Of a stretch of 57,345 nt of DNA, positions 7,543 through 15,854 are shown piece after piece (the first letter of the stretch is position 1; every line of letters starts with the position of its first letter). Both the position numbers and the translations under genes were made by a program. The DNA is taken from NCBI GenBank assembly GCA_946406435.1, contig CAMJKP010000015.1:1-57345 (forward strand), given 5' to 3'. The stretch comes from an uncultured Prevotellaceae bacterium. Lineage in GTDB: Bacteria; Bacteroidota; Bacteroidia; Bacteroidales; Bacteroidaceae. The notes below the pieces were generated by a model. That model was not told the origin of the DNA, made no database searches, and saw only the letters and a program-made list of their open reading frames with translations.

Positions 7543-10092
7543 ATGACAGACGAAACACAGACTTTTGATCACGATAGAATTATCAAGATCAACATCGAGG
7601 AAGAGATGAAGTCATCGTATATCGACTACTCTATGTCGGTTATCGTGGCGCGTGCCCTTCCTGATGTCCGTGACGGATTCAAGCCGGTTCACCGTCGTAT
7701 CCTCTATGGTATGCTCGGTATCGGCAATACAAGTACGAGCCCTTACAAGAAATGTGCCCGCGTGGTAGGTGAGGTGCTCGGTAAATATCACCCACATGGT
7801 GACTCTTCTGTATATGGTGCCCTCGTGCGCTTGGCACAGGACTGGAACATGCGCTATACGCTCGTTGACGGTCAGGGTAACTTCGGTTCTGTAGATGGTG
7901 ACTCTGCAGCTGCTATGCGTTATACGGAGTGCCGTCTTTCAAAGATGGGTGAGCACATCATGGATGACCTCGAGAAGGATACCGTTGATATGGCTAACAA
8001 CTTCGACGATACCCTCACAGAGCCTACCGTGATGCCTACAAAGATTCCTAATCTGTTGGTAAACGGTGGTAATGGTATTGCCGTTGGTATGGCTACTAAT
8101 ATCCCTACCCACAACTTGGGTGAGGTTATTGACGGTTGCTGTGCCTATATCGACAATCCTGATATCGATACTGACGGTCTCATGGAGTATATCAAGGCTC
8201 CAGACTTCCCAACAGGTGCCTATATCTACGGTATTCAGGGCGTTAAGGATGCCTACGAGACAGGTCGCGGACGTATCGTGATTCGAGCAAAGGCTGAGAT
8301 TGAGTCTGATGATTCTCACGACAGAATCGTCGTTACAGAGATTCCTTATGGCGTAAACAAGCAGCAGCTCATCGAGTATATCGCAGAGCTTGTCAAGGAA
8401 GGCAAGATTGACGGTATCTCTAACGTGAACGATGAGACTGGTCGTCAGGGTATGCGTATCGTGGTTGATGTTAAGCGTGATGCGAATGCCAATGTTGTCA
8501 TGAACAAGCTGTTCAAGATGACAAACCTCCAGAGCTCATTCTCTGTAAACTGTATCGCTCTCGTAAAGGGACGCCCACGTCTGCTCACGCTCAAGCAATG
8601 TGTTAAGTACTTCGTACAGCATCGTCACGACGTAACCATCCGTCGTACAAAGTTCGATAAGAAGAAGGCAGAGGCTCGCGCTCATATCCTTGAGGGCTTG
8701 ATTATCGCCGTTGACAATATTGACGAGGTTGTAAAGATAATCCGCGCTTCAAAGAGCCCTTCTGATGCTCAGCGTGCTTTGGAAGAGCGTTTCAAAATCG
8801 ACGAGCTCCAGTCAAAGGCTATCGTTGATATGCGTCTCTCACAGCTCACAGGTCTGCGTGTTGAGGAACTTCATGCAGAGTATGAGGAGTTGGAGAAACT
8901 CATCGCTTACTTGCAGCAGATTCTTGATGACCCAGAGCTTTGTAAGAAGGTTATGAAGGACGAACTCTTGGAGGTTAAGGAGAAGTATGGCGACCCACGT
9001 CGTACTGAGATTAAATATACTTCTGAGGAGTTCAACCCAGAGGACTTCTATGCTAACGATGCAATGGCTATCACAATCAGTCATCTCGGCTATATCAAGC
9101 GTACATTGCTCGACGAGTACAAGCAGCAGTCAAAGGGTGGCGTAGGTTCACGTGGTTCACGTACCCGTGAGTCAGACTTCACAGAGTTCCTATATGCAGC
9201 CGACGCTCACGATATGCTCTTGTTCTTCACCCGTCAGGGACGTGTTCACTGGCTCAAGTGTTACGAGATTCCAGAGGGTGCCAAGGATTCAAAGGGACGT
9301 GCTATACAGAACCTCTTGCAGCTTGAGGCTGGCGATTCAGTTAATGGCGTTCTCGCTATCAAGAGTCAGAAGTTCGTTGACGAGCAGTTCCTCCAGACAC
9401 ATAACGTGGTATTCGCAACAAAGAGCGGTGTCGTCAAGAAGACACGTCTTGCCGACTACTCACATCCACGTTCAAAGGGCGTTATCGCTATCAATATCAA
9501 CGAAGGTGACGAGGTTGTAAACGTAATGCTCACCAACGGAACAGACGAGATTATCCTCGCAAGCCGCAATGGTCGTGCAGTTCGTTTCAACGAATCTACC
9601 ATCCGTACTATGGGACGTGTATCTACTGGTGTTCGTGGTATGAACCTCAACCTTGAGGAAGAGCCAGATAACTACGTAGTAGGTATGATTGTGGTTAACG
9701 ACCCAGACAACGATACCGTAATGGTTGTCAGCGATAAGGGCTATGGTAAGCGTACAAAGGTAGAGGACTACCGCGTAACGAATCGTGGCACTAAGGGCGT
9801 TAAGACTCTCAACATCACCGACAAGACGGGTATGCTTCTCGCTATTGAGAACGTACAGGATGATGAGGATCTCATGATTATCAATAAGTCTGGTATTACG
9901 ATTCGCTTTGCAGTTGCCGGTTGCCGAGTAATGAGCCGTGGCACTCAGGGTGTCAAGCTCATTGACCTCAAGAAGAAGAACGACTACATCGCAAGTGTAT
10001 GTAAGGTTATGCACGTTGATGAGGATCCGGAAGAATTCGATGAGGCTGAGGAAGTAGATGCTCAGGATGCTGAAGGAACAGCAGAAGAGTAG
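7543..10092 (+). CDS. gyrA: DNA gyrase subunit A
   Basis: GyrA breaks and rejoins DNA through an active-site tyrosine and, with GyrB, introduces negative supercoils. The 849-residue protein has the start YIDYSMSVIVARALPDVRDG, the quinolone region HPHGDSSVYGALVR, the active-site motif AAMRYTE (the Tyr equivalent to E. coli Y122), and six-bladed C-terminal repeats. A GyrA-box-like segment, QQSKGGVGSRGS, near residue 527 favours GyrA over ParC. The residue equivalent to E. coli Ser83 is Ser. The Asp87 position is Gly, which may be normal in this group. The acidic tail (DEDPEEFDEAEEVD) is typical of Bacteroidetes. Confidence 0.96.
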   Translation: MTDETQTFDHDRIIKINIEEEMKSSYIDYSMSVIVARALPDVRDGFKPVHRRILYGMLGIGNTSTSPYKKCARVVGEVLGKYHPHGDSSVYGALVRLAQDWNMRYTLVDGQGNFGSVDGDSAAAMRYTECRLSKMGEHIMDDLEKDTVDMANNFDDTLTEPTVMPTKIPNLLVNGGNGIAVGMATNIPTHNLGEVIDGCCAYIDNPDIDTDGLMEYIKAPDFPTGAYIYGIQGVKDAYETGRGRIVIRAKAEIESDDSHDRIVVTEIPYGVNKQQLIEYIAELVKEGKIDGISNVNDETGRQGMRIVVDVKRDANANVVMNKLFKMTNLQSSFSVNCIALVKGRPRLLTLKQCVKYFVQHRHDVTIRRTKFDKKKAEARAHILEGLIIAVDNIDEVVKIIRASKSPSDAQRALEERFKIDELQSKAIVDMRLSQLTGLRVEELHAEYEELEKLIAYLQQILDDPELCKKVMKDELLEVKEKYGDPRRTEIKYTSEEFNPEDFYANDAMAITISHLGYIKRTLLDEYKQQSKGGVGSRGSRTRESDFTEFLYAADAHDMLLFFTRQGRVHWLKCYEIPEGAKDSKGRAIQNLLQLEAGDSVNGVLAIKSQKFVDEQFLQTHNVVFATKSGVVKKTRLADYSHPRSKGVIAININEGDEVVNVMLTNGTDEIILASRNGRAVRFNESTIRTMGRVSTGVRGMNLNLEEEPDNYVVGMIVVNDPDNDTVMVVSDKGYGKRTKVEDYRVTNRGTKGVKTLNITDKTGMLLAIENVQDDEDLMIINKSGITIRFAVAGCRVMSRGTQGVKLIDLKKKNDYIASVCKVMHVDEDPEEFDEAEEVDAQDAEGTAEE

Positions 10093-10154
10093 TCGTCTTT
10101 GGCACAAAATCAAAAAGACATACTTAATATAAAACTTTAACTCATTTAACTCAA

Positions 10155-10242
10155 GGCCCAGCCCTCCTTACTGCGCTAGCCTCTTGTCCCATTATGGGGG
10201 AGGATGCCCGCAGGGCAGAAAGAAGTCGCAAATAGGGGTCTC
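10155..10242 (+). repeat. degenerate copy of the CTGCGC...GGGCAGAAAGGGGT repeat
   Basis: TTACTGCGCTAGCCTCTTG, then ATGGGGGAGGATGCCCG, then CAGGGCAGAAAGAAGTC is a diverged relative of the 61-bp repeats at 28078 and 28550 and of the inverted copies at 27.9 kb. It occupies most of the gap between gyrA and the TPR gene. Confidence 0.65.
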
Positions 10243-10258
10243 AAATAACAACTAAATT

Positions 10259-11449
10259 ATGAAGAAGATTATTTTCACAGCACTTGTAGCAGCATTCGCT
10301 ACAACCTCATTTGCTCAGGATATCGTGAAGCAGATGAAAGGACAGGCTTATTCTGAGGCTGTCTCTACTCTTAACTCTGCTCTGTCAGGTCTTTCTGCTG
10401 AGCAGAAGGCAAAGGGTTATAACCAGCTCGTAGAGATTAGCTACCCTGATGCTGCAAAGGCATTCCAGGATATCACTCTCGCTAATGTACAGAAGAATAA
10501 GGTAGAAGTTTCTGCCTATACTCCAATTGTTAATGCTCTTAACGATGCTGTAAAGTGTGATGAGTTCGACAACCAGCCTAACGATAAGGGAAAGGTTGCT
10601 CCTAAGTTCCGCAAGAAGAATGCAGACCGTCTTGCAAACTTCCGTGCAGTTCTTATTAATGCTGCTAATGAGACACAGGACGCTGATCAGAAGCTCTCTC
10701 TCGCTAACGCATACATCAATTCTTCTGAAAGCCCACTTTTCGCAGAGGTTCTCAAGGCTGGTGACCAGTATCTCGGTTATGCACAGTTCTTTGCTGCTGC
10801 AGCTTATTACAACAAGGAGAACTGGAACAAGGCTGCTGAGTATGCAGAGAAGGCTCTCAAGTGCGAGGATGTAAAGGAGAATGCTGAGCAGTATCTCGTT
10901 TCTGCTCTCACAAAGAATCTCAAGACAAAGGCTGATACTCTGGCTTACCTCAAGAAGCTCAACGATATCAATGCTGACAAGTACATGGCTCAGATTGCTT
11001 CTCTCTACAATCAGATTGGTGAGAAGGATCTCTCAAACAAGATTCTCAACGATGCTATTGCAAAGGATCCTAACAACAAGATGGCTTACGCTATCAAGGG
11101 TGAGAATGCAATGAACGCAAAGGACTATGATGTTGCTATCGAGAATTTCAAGAAGACTGTAGAGATTGACCCGGAGTTCGTAGCCGTATGGTACAACCTT
11201 GGTGTTTGTGCAAGTCAAAAGGGATTTGATCTCTACGAGAAGCTCAGCAACAACGGCAAGATATCTGTAGAGGATGATAAAAAGGTTAAGGATGCACTAA
11301 GTGAGGCTGTGGGTTACTATGAGAAGGTTCGTGAACTTGACCCTAACCGTGAGAAGGTTTCAAACTGGCCTTACCAGCTCCGTATGCTATATAACTCTCT
11401 TGGTGAGACCGATAAGGCTAACGAGATTTCTAAGATGCTCGGTGAGTAA
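10259..11449 (+). CDS. periplasmic tetratricopeptide-repeat protein
   Basis: The 396-residue protein starts MKKIIFTALVAAFATTSFAQ, a signal peptide with cleavage after FAQ. The mature part is helical throughout. TPR-type helix pairs are clear in AYAIKGENAMNAKDYDVAIE with NFKKTVEIDPEF, and in AVWYNLGVCASQKGFDLYEK. TPRs are scaffolds for protein contacts, and the partner is unknown. Codon use is strongly biased toward forms such as AAG, GCT and CTC, as in highly expressed genes. It is followed directly by a terminator and then a second TPR gene with its own promoter. Confidence 0.85.
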   Translation: MKKIIFTALVAAFATTSFAQDIVKQMKGQAYSEAVSTLNSALSGLSAEQKAKGYNQLVEISYPDAAKAFQDITLANVQKNKVEVSAYTPIVNALNDAVKCDEFDNQPNDKGKVAPKFRKKNADRLANFRAVLINAANETQDADQKLSLANAYINSSESPLFAEVLKAGDQYLGYAQFFAAAAYYNKENWNKAAEYAEKALKCEDVKENAEQYLVSALTKNLKTKADTLAYLKKLNDINADKYMAQIASLYNQIGEKDLSNKILNDAIAKDPNNKMAYAIKGENAMNAKDYDVAIENFKKTVEIDPEFVAVWYNLGVCASQKGFDLYEKLSNNGKISVEDDKKVKDALSEAVGYYEKVRELDPNREKVSNWPYQLRMLYNSLGETDKANEISKMLGE

Positions 11450-11508
11450 TTCTTGCTTAGCGTAAATTAAAGAAGAATTGCGCAGCTGATGAGCTTGCGA
11501 ATAAAGAT

Positions 11509-11550
11509 AATCGGCATCCGTCATTAGAACGGGTGCCGATTTCTGTTTTT
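11509..11550 (+). terminator. Rho-independent terminator after the TPR gene
   Basis: Arms at 11509-11521 and 11529-11541 (AATCGGCATCCGT and ACGGGTGCCGATT) form 13 bp with one G-U and a 7-base loop. TTCTGTTTTT follows. Confidence 0.9.
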
Positions 11551-11635
11551 ATGGCTAATTTGGATAAGAAAATAGATAAAAACAGATAACAATTAATAGA
11601 AACATTACTCAATATTCAGTATTTTGGACACTATT

Positions 11636-11667
11636 TTTGTTGTTCTGCAAAAAAATGTGTAACTTTG
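11636..11667 (+). promoter_or_regulatory. promoter of the second TPR gene
   Basis: TTTG at 11636-11639, a 20-base spacer, and TAACTTTG at 11660-11667 match the Bacteroidetes consensus exactly. The ATG is at 11744. Confidence 0.8.
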
Positions 11668-11743
11668 TACTCGCAAATCAGAAATGGGTACCAGCTTAAC
11701 TGCCCCACACTATTTTATTTTCTTCATATAGAGAAGCACTTAA

Positions 11744-12991
11744 ATGAAAAGGTTTTTGTCTATATTGCTGTTGATTTTGTCTGTGCAATGTACCGTTGGT
11801 ATCTTTGCACAGGGTAATGGTGATGTGTCTGGTGATGCTAAGGCGACAGACAGACTTCGCAAGGCTGAAGTAAAAAAACAGCTTAATGATGCGAAGGTAA
11901 ATCTCAAGCAGAACAAGAATCTGGACAAGACAGAGGCTGCTATGCGTAAGTTGCTGGCTGATAGCTTTAATATCCGTGACAAGCGACTCCATGCCACGCT
12001 CATAGAGGCTTTGCGCAAGCAGTATAATCAGGGAAATGAAAAACTCTATCTTCATCAGCCCTATGATACGACGCAGTTATTCCTTATTGCACGTAAGATA
12101 TTCGAAGCTGCTGAGCGGTTGGACAGCATAGAGGCTCTACCGAATGAAAAAGGTAAGGTGGAGTATGCTTATCGTGAGGATAATGTCCAGCTTATGGCAC
12201 AGTTGTATGGCAATCTTTATACTGGAGGTGTATTCCTGCTTAATCATCGTAAATATAATGAGGCTGTGCAATGCGTGAACACATACCTTATGGCTCCTGA
12301 ATGGACTATGATGAAAGGGGCATTGAAAGTGGATCCCTTACATCGTCAGCATGCCAGTTATGTGATGCTTGCCGCAGGATACAGAAACGAAGATTTCAAA
12401 TCGGCATTGAAATACGAAAGTGATGCTTTGAAGTATCGTCCTCGTCTGCAAACAACCTTGCTGTATCTTGCTGAAATATATCATGGGAAAAATGATTCTG
12501 CGCACTATGAGCGGTATCTCGCGTTAGGTGTTGATTCTTTCCCACGCGACAGATATTTCTTCTCTCGTCTCGTGGATTTATATTGCAATCGTAATGATTA
12601 TAAATCGGCACTTGGTGTGACTACAAAGGTTCTTGCTGCTGATACTACCGACTTTTCTACAAAAGTGATAAGGCAAACGCTGCTCTTGAATCTTGCACGA
12701 TATGATGAGTGTGTGGCACTTGGCGATAAGTTGATTGCCGAGAATGGTTCTGTTGCTGACGTTTACTATAACAATGCGTTGGCTTATTATAATCAGACAA
12801 TGGGACTTGAAACTGGACCGTCGAATAAACGTAAGGAGCGTGAGAAGAAACTTCATGATCTTTATAGGAAATGCCGCCCTTATATGGAGAAATTCCGTGA
12901 ACTGGAGCCTAATGAAAGAACAAAATGGCGTCCGGTACTCTATAATGTGTATCTGAACCTGAATATGGGTAAGGAGTTTAGTGAGTTGTAA
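11744..12991 (+). CDS. secreted tetratricopeptide-repeat protein
   Basis: The 415-residue protein starts MKRFLSILLLILSVQCTVGI with cleavage probably after IFAQ, so it is exported. The remainder is alpha-helical with degenerate TPR pairs, for example ALKYESDALKYRPRLQTTLL and LAEIYHGKNDSAHYERYLAL. The last third has ADVYYNNALAYYNQTMGLE. It has its own promoter and no clear functional partner. The 3' end is followed by an inverted AAAAGTGAAAAATGAA repeat. Confidence 0.8.
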   Translation: MKRFLSILLLILSVQCTVGIFAQGNGDVSGDAKATDRLRKAEVKKQLNDAKVNLKQNKNLDKTEAAMRKLLADSFNIRDKRLHATLIEALRKQYNQGNEKLYLHQPYDTTQLFLIARKIFEAAERLDSIEALPNEKGKVEYAYREDNVQLMAQLYGNLYTGGVFLLNHRKYNEAVQCVNTYLMAPEWTMMKGALKVDPLHRQHASYVMLAAGYRNEDFKSALKYESDALKYRPRLQTTLLYLAEIYHGKNDSAHYERYLALGVDSFPRDRYFFSRLVDLYCNRNDYKSALGVTTKVLAADTTDFSTKVIRQTLLLNLARYDECVALGDKLIAENGSVADVYYNNALAYYNQTMGLETGPSNKRKEREKKLHDLYRKCRPYMEKFRELEPNERTKWRPVLYNVYLNLNMGKEFSEL

Positions 12992-13057
12992 ATGAAAAGT
13001 GAAAAATGAAGAATTATAAAATACAGATTAGTATTTTTCACTTTTCATTTTTCATTT
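12990..13057. repeat. inverted GTGAAAAATGAA-type repeat
   Basis: AATGAAAAGTGAAAAATGAA (about 12991-13010) is mirrored by TTTTTCACTTTTCATTTTTC (about 13033-13052), which directly precedes the helicase start. Related words occur at about 40.4 kb and 52.4-52.5 kb, and inside the nucleotidyltransferase gene at 47.9 kb. Confidence 0.75.
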
Positions 13058-14425
13058 ATGATATTTGGTAAAAAGAGAAATTTGGATAAACAAATAATGA
13101 ACGAGATATTAGGAAAAATCGGGATAAAGAGTCTTAACCCTATGCAGGTGGCTGTGGGTAAGGAAATATCCTCGTCACAGAAGGACGTGGTAATCCTTTC
13201 GCCAACGGGTACGGGAAAGACATTGGCATATATGCTTCCGTTGCAAGAGCAGTTGGATAGGGATGACATTAACGTGCAGATGCTGGTTATTGTGCCTGGC
13301 AGAGAACTTGCCTTGCAGTCGCATGAGGTTTTGCAAAGCCTGAAGTGTGGGTTGCGAAGCATGGCTTGTTATGGTGGTCGTGCCACTATGGATGAGCACC
13401 GTAAGATGCGTGAGGTTAATCCACAGGTGGTGTTCGCTACACCAGGGCGCCTTCTTGATCATCTGGAGAAAGGCAATATATTATGTGATAGCGTTCAAGT
13501 CGTTGTCATTGACGAGTTCGATAAGTGTCTTGAGATGGGCTTTGCCCGTGAGATGAGCGCGATACTCGGTTTTGTAAGCGATGACTGCCGTCGTGTACTT
13601 CTCTCTGCTACAGACATGGATGACATCCCACGCTTCGTGAATATGGGTCGAACTGTGAAACTCAATTTCATTCCTGAGAATGAGCAGACAAACGACCGTG
13701 TAGAGTCGTTCCTCGTGCGCAGTCAGGAAAAGGATAAGCTCGGTACGTTGGCATTGCTGCTTTCTGATATAGGCGAGGCTTCCTCTATCGTCTTCTTGAA
13801 TTACAGAGATTCCATTGAGCGTACATCCGAGTATCTAAAGGCGAATGGTTTCTGCCATGTCGTTTTCCATGGCGGACTTGACCAGAAACAGCGTGAGCAG
13901 GCTTTGCATCAGTTCTCTAATGGTTCGGTGCAGATAATGGTTTGTACCGACCTTGCAGCTCGTGGTCTTGACATTCCGAAGATTGGTAATATCATTCACT
14001 ATCACTTACCTCTTAGCCAACAGGAATATATCCATCGTGTGGGTAGAACCGCTCGTTGGGATGCGTCGGGTAGAACTTTCTTCTTGCTCGGTCCCGAGGA
14101 GAATATGCCTGAGTTCGTGGAACTTGAGCCAGAAGAGTATCAGGTACAATCTGCAGTTGCTAAGCCTGTGCTTCCGCAGATGGTTACTCTCTATATCGGC
14201 AAGGGTAAGAAGGATAAGATAAGCAAAGGCGATATCGTTGGTTTCCTATGCAAGATCGGTGGTTTGAAGAGCGCGGAGATAGGAAGGATTGATGTCTATG
14301 ACCGATACTGCTATGCTGCAATAAACAGGAAAAGTCTTCGTGCTGTACTGAAGAATACCGCTGGTGCGAAGATAAAGGGAATGAAAACAATCGTGGAGGC
14401 GACCCACCCCCAGCCCCTCCCGTAA
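13058..14425 (+). CDS. DEAD-box RNA helicase
   Basis: This is an ATP-dependent RNA helicase of the RhlE/DbpA group, likely acting in ribosome assembly or RNA turnover. The 455-residue protein has the Q motif and motif I (SPTGTGKT), PGRELALQ, TPGRLLDHL, motif II as DEFD (the usual form is DEAD), SAT, the C-terminal RecA domain with VCTDLAARGLDIP, and HRVGRTAR. A C-terminal DbpA-like RNA-binding region (KGDIVGFLCKIGGLKSAEIG) follows. An internal ATG at 13097 (MNEILGKIGIKS) is an equally plausible start, because the first 13 residues abut the repeat. The last residues (THPQPLP) are encoded by the left arm of a GC-rich repeat, so the native C terminus may have been replaced. Confidence 0.92.
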   Translation: MIFGKKRNLDKQIMNEILGKIGIKSLNPMQVAVGKEISSSQKDVVILSPTGTGKTLAYMLPLQEQLDRDDINVQMLVIVPGRELALQSHEVLQSLKCGLRSMACYGGRATMDEHRKMREVNPQVVFATPGRLLDHLEKGNILCDSVQVVVIDEFDKCLEMGFAREMSAILGFVSDDCRRVLLSATDMDDIPRFVNMGRTVKLNFIPENEQTNDRVESFLVRSQEKDKLGTLALLLSDIGEASSIVFLNYRDSIERTSEYLKANGFCHVVFHGGLDQKQREQALHQFSNGSVQIMVCTDLAARGLDIPKIGNIIHYHLPLSQQEYIHRVGRTARWDASGRTFFLLGPEENMPEFVELEPEEYQVQSAVAKPVLPQMVTLYIGKGKKDKISKGDIVGFLCKIGGLKSAEIGRIDVYDRYCYAAINRKSLRAVLKNTAGAKIKGMKTIVEATHPQPLP

Positions 14426-14580
14426 AGGGCGGGGAGTAGTTACACTATTCAAATCAAAAGACACACTCAAAGGTTGAGACAAATAATCGCTGACATATTA
14501 TTTGTTATGGGCAGGAAACCCCATAGCGAAAGATACTATCTGCTCCCCTCCCTTTACGGGAGGGGTATGGGGGTGGGGCT
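14401..14580. repeat. GACCCACCCC inverted-pair element 1
   Basis: Left arm 14401-14440 (GACCCACCCCCAGCCCCTCC and on) and right arm about 14541-14580 are imperfect inverted copies about 40 bases long. The arms overlap the 3' end of the helicase gene and the signal-peptide region of the lytic transglycosylase. The unit is 180 bp overall, with an AT-rich centre. Confidence 0.85.
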
Positions 14581-15688
14581 TTTATTATTCTGCCTCCTCT
14601 CCTGCTCCAAGCCTCAACCCTCTGTCACCCCCTGGGGTGAGGCGATAGGCGAGGACGGCGCGCCTGTGCAAGAAGTTGATACGGCTGGGGCGGTATCGTT
14701 GAGCGATATTGTGGATGCTGGAGAGATGATAATGCTTACGGTGTCAGGACCAGACACGTATTATGACTATCATGGGCATGGTATGGGACTTCAGTATCTT
14801 CTCTGCGAGAAGTTCGCGCAGAAACTTGGCGTAGGACTTCGTGTGGAGGTGTGCAAAGACTCTGCCGAGGTGATGAAACGCCTTGCTGACGGAGAGGGAG
14901 ATATTGCCGTTTTCTCTGATTATAAGTCATGGAAAGTGGCTGACAGCAAGGGAGAGATAGCCAGCGAACTGAAGGCGTGGTATAAGCCTGAACTTGTTAC
15001 GCAAGTAAAACAGGAGATGCGTTCAATGTTCACCGTCGGTATGGTGAAGAGGCACGTATATCCTTTCATGCTCAGCAGTAAGGATGCTATTATTTCCCGA
15101 TACGATGCTCTGTTCAGAAAGTATGCCTCGGTGGCTGGATGTGACTGGACTCTCATCGCTGCTCAATGTTATCAGGAGTCTTGTTTCGACCCGAAGGCTC
15201 ATTCATGGGCTGGTGCTTGTGGATTGATGCAGATAATGCCTAGAACGGCGGATTTGATAGGATTGCCAAGAGCGCAGATATATGAGCCAGAGGCAAATAT
15301 AGCGGCTGGATGCAGATATATGGCGCAGTTGCAGGGTAAGTTCTCTGATGTGCCTGTGCGAAGTGAACGAATAAAGTTTGCTCTTGCCTGTTATAATGGC
15401 GGTTACCACCATATCCGTGATGCTATGGCTCTGGCAAAGAAATATGGCAGGAATCATCAGCGATGGAGCGATGTAAAGGTGTTTGTGCTCGGATTGCAAT
15501 CGCCACGTTATTATAATGATCCTGTTGTGAAGAACGGCTATATGCGAGGTTCCGAAACTGCCGAATATGTGGATAGGATCATTGACCGTTGGAATCAATA
15601 TCGCGGTGCCACCAAAAAGAAATATGGTAGTGGGGTAAATGCAACTCCGCAGAGGGCGAAGCATAAGAATAAGTATTATAAAGAATAA
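14507..15688 (+). CDS. MltF-like membrane-bound lytic transglycosylase (lipoprotein)
   Basis: The enzyme cleaves the MurNAc-GlcNAc bond of peptidoglycan from the outer membrane. A substrate-binding-protein-like domain (residues of about 80-210) is followed by an SLT lysozyme-like domain with CYQESCFDPKAHSWAGACGL and MQIMPRTA, in which the Glu of QES is the expected catalytic acid. It ends with the ALACYNGGYHHIRDA segment. A lipobox (LLFCLLSC) indicates lipidation. The start is uncertain. ATG 14507 gives 393 residues, but ATG 14567 lies inside the repeat arm. Either way the signal peptide (SLYGRGMGVGLL) is partly encoded by the GC-rich repeat, so the element seems to have been adopted as secretion-signal sequence. 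Confidence 0.88.
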   Translation: MGRKPHSERYYLLPSLYGRGMGVGLLLFCLLSCSKPQPSVTPWGEAIGEDGAPVQEVDTAGAVSLSDIVDAGEMIMLTVSGPDTYYDYHGHGMGLQYLLCEKFAQKLGVGLRVEVCKDSAEVMKRLADGEGDIAVFSDYKSWKVADSKGEIASELKAWYKPELVTQVKQEMRSMFTVGMVKRHVYPFMLSSKDAIISRYDALFRKYASVAGCDWTLIAAQCYQESCFDPKAHSWAGACGLMQIMPRTADLIGLPRAQIYEPEANIAAGCRYMAQLQGKFSDVPVRSERIKFALACYNGGYHHIRDAMALAKKYGRNHQRWSDVKVFVLGLQSPRYYNDPVVKNGYMRGSETAEYVDRIIDRWNQYRGATKKKYGSGVNATPQRAKHKNKYYKE

Positions 15689-15690
15689 CA

Positions 15691-15854
15691 GACCCACCCC
15701 CATACCCCTCCCGTAAAGGGAGGGGAGTAGATTGTATTTTACGCAAAAAACATCCTTTAAAAGCTAGACAATCAGCAAAAAGTTTGCGTCAATCTCATGA
15801 TTAGAATAATGTAACTATTCCCCTCCCTTTATGGGAGGGGCTAGGGGTGGGTCT
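15691..15854. repeat. GACCCACCCC inverted-pair element 2
   Basis: Arms 15691-15730 and about 15811-15854 are near-perfect inverted copies (CCTCCCGTAAAGGGAGGGG on the left, CCTCCCTTTATGGGAGGGG on the right) separated by about 80 AT-rich bases. The element lies between two convergent genes, and its right arm supplies the last codons of the RecD-like helicase. Confidence 0.9.

Noticed and set aside
7780..7830. quinolone-resistance substitution in GyrA
   Set aside because: The position equivalent to E. coli Ser83 is Ser. Gly at the Asp87 position could be the natural residue in this group, and resistance cannot be claimed from it.
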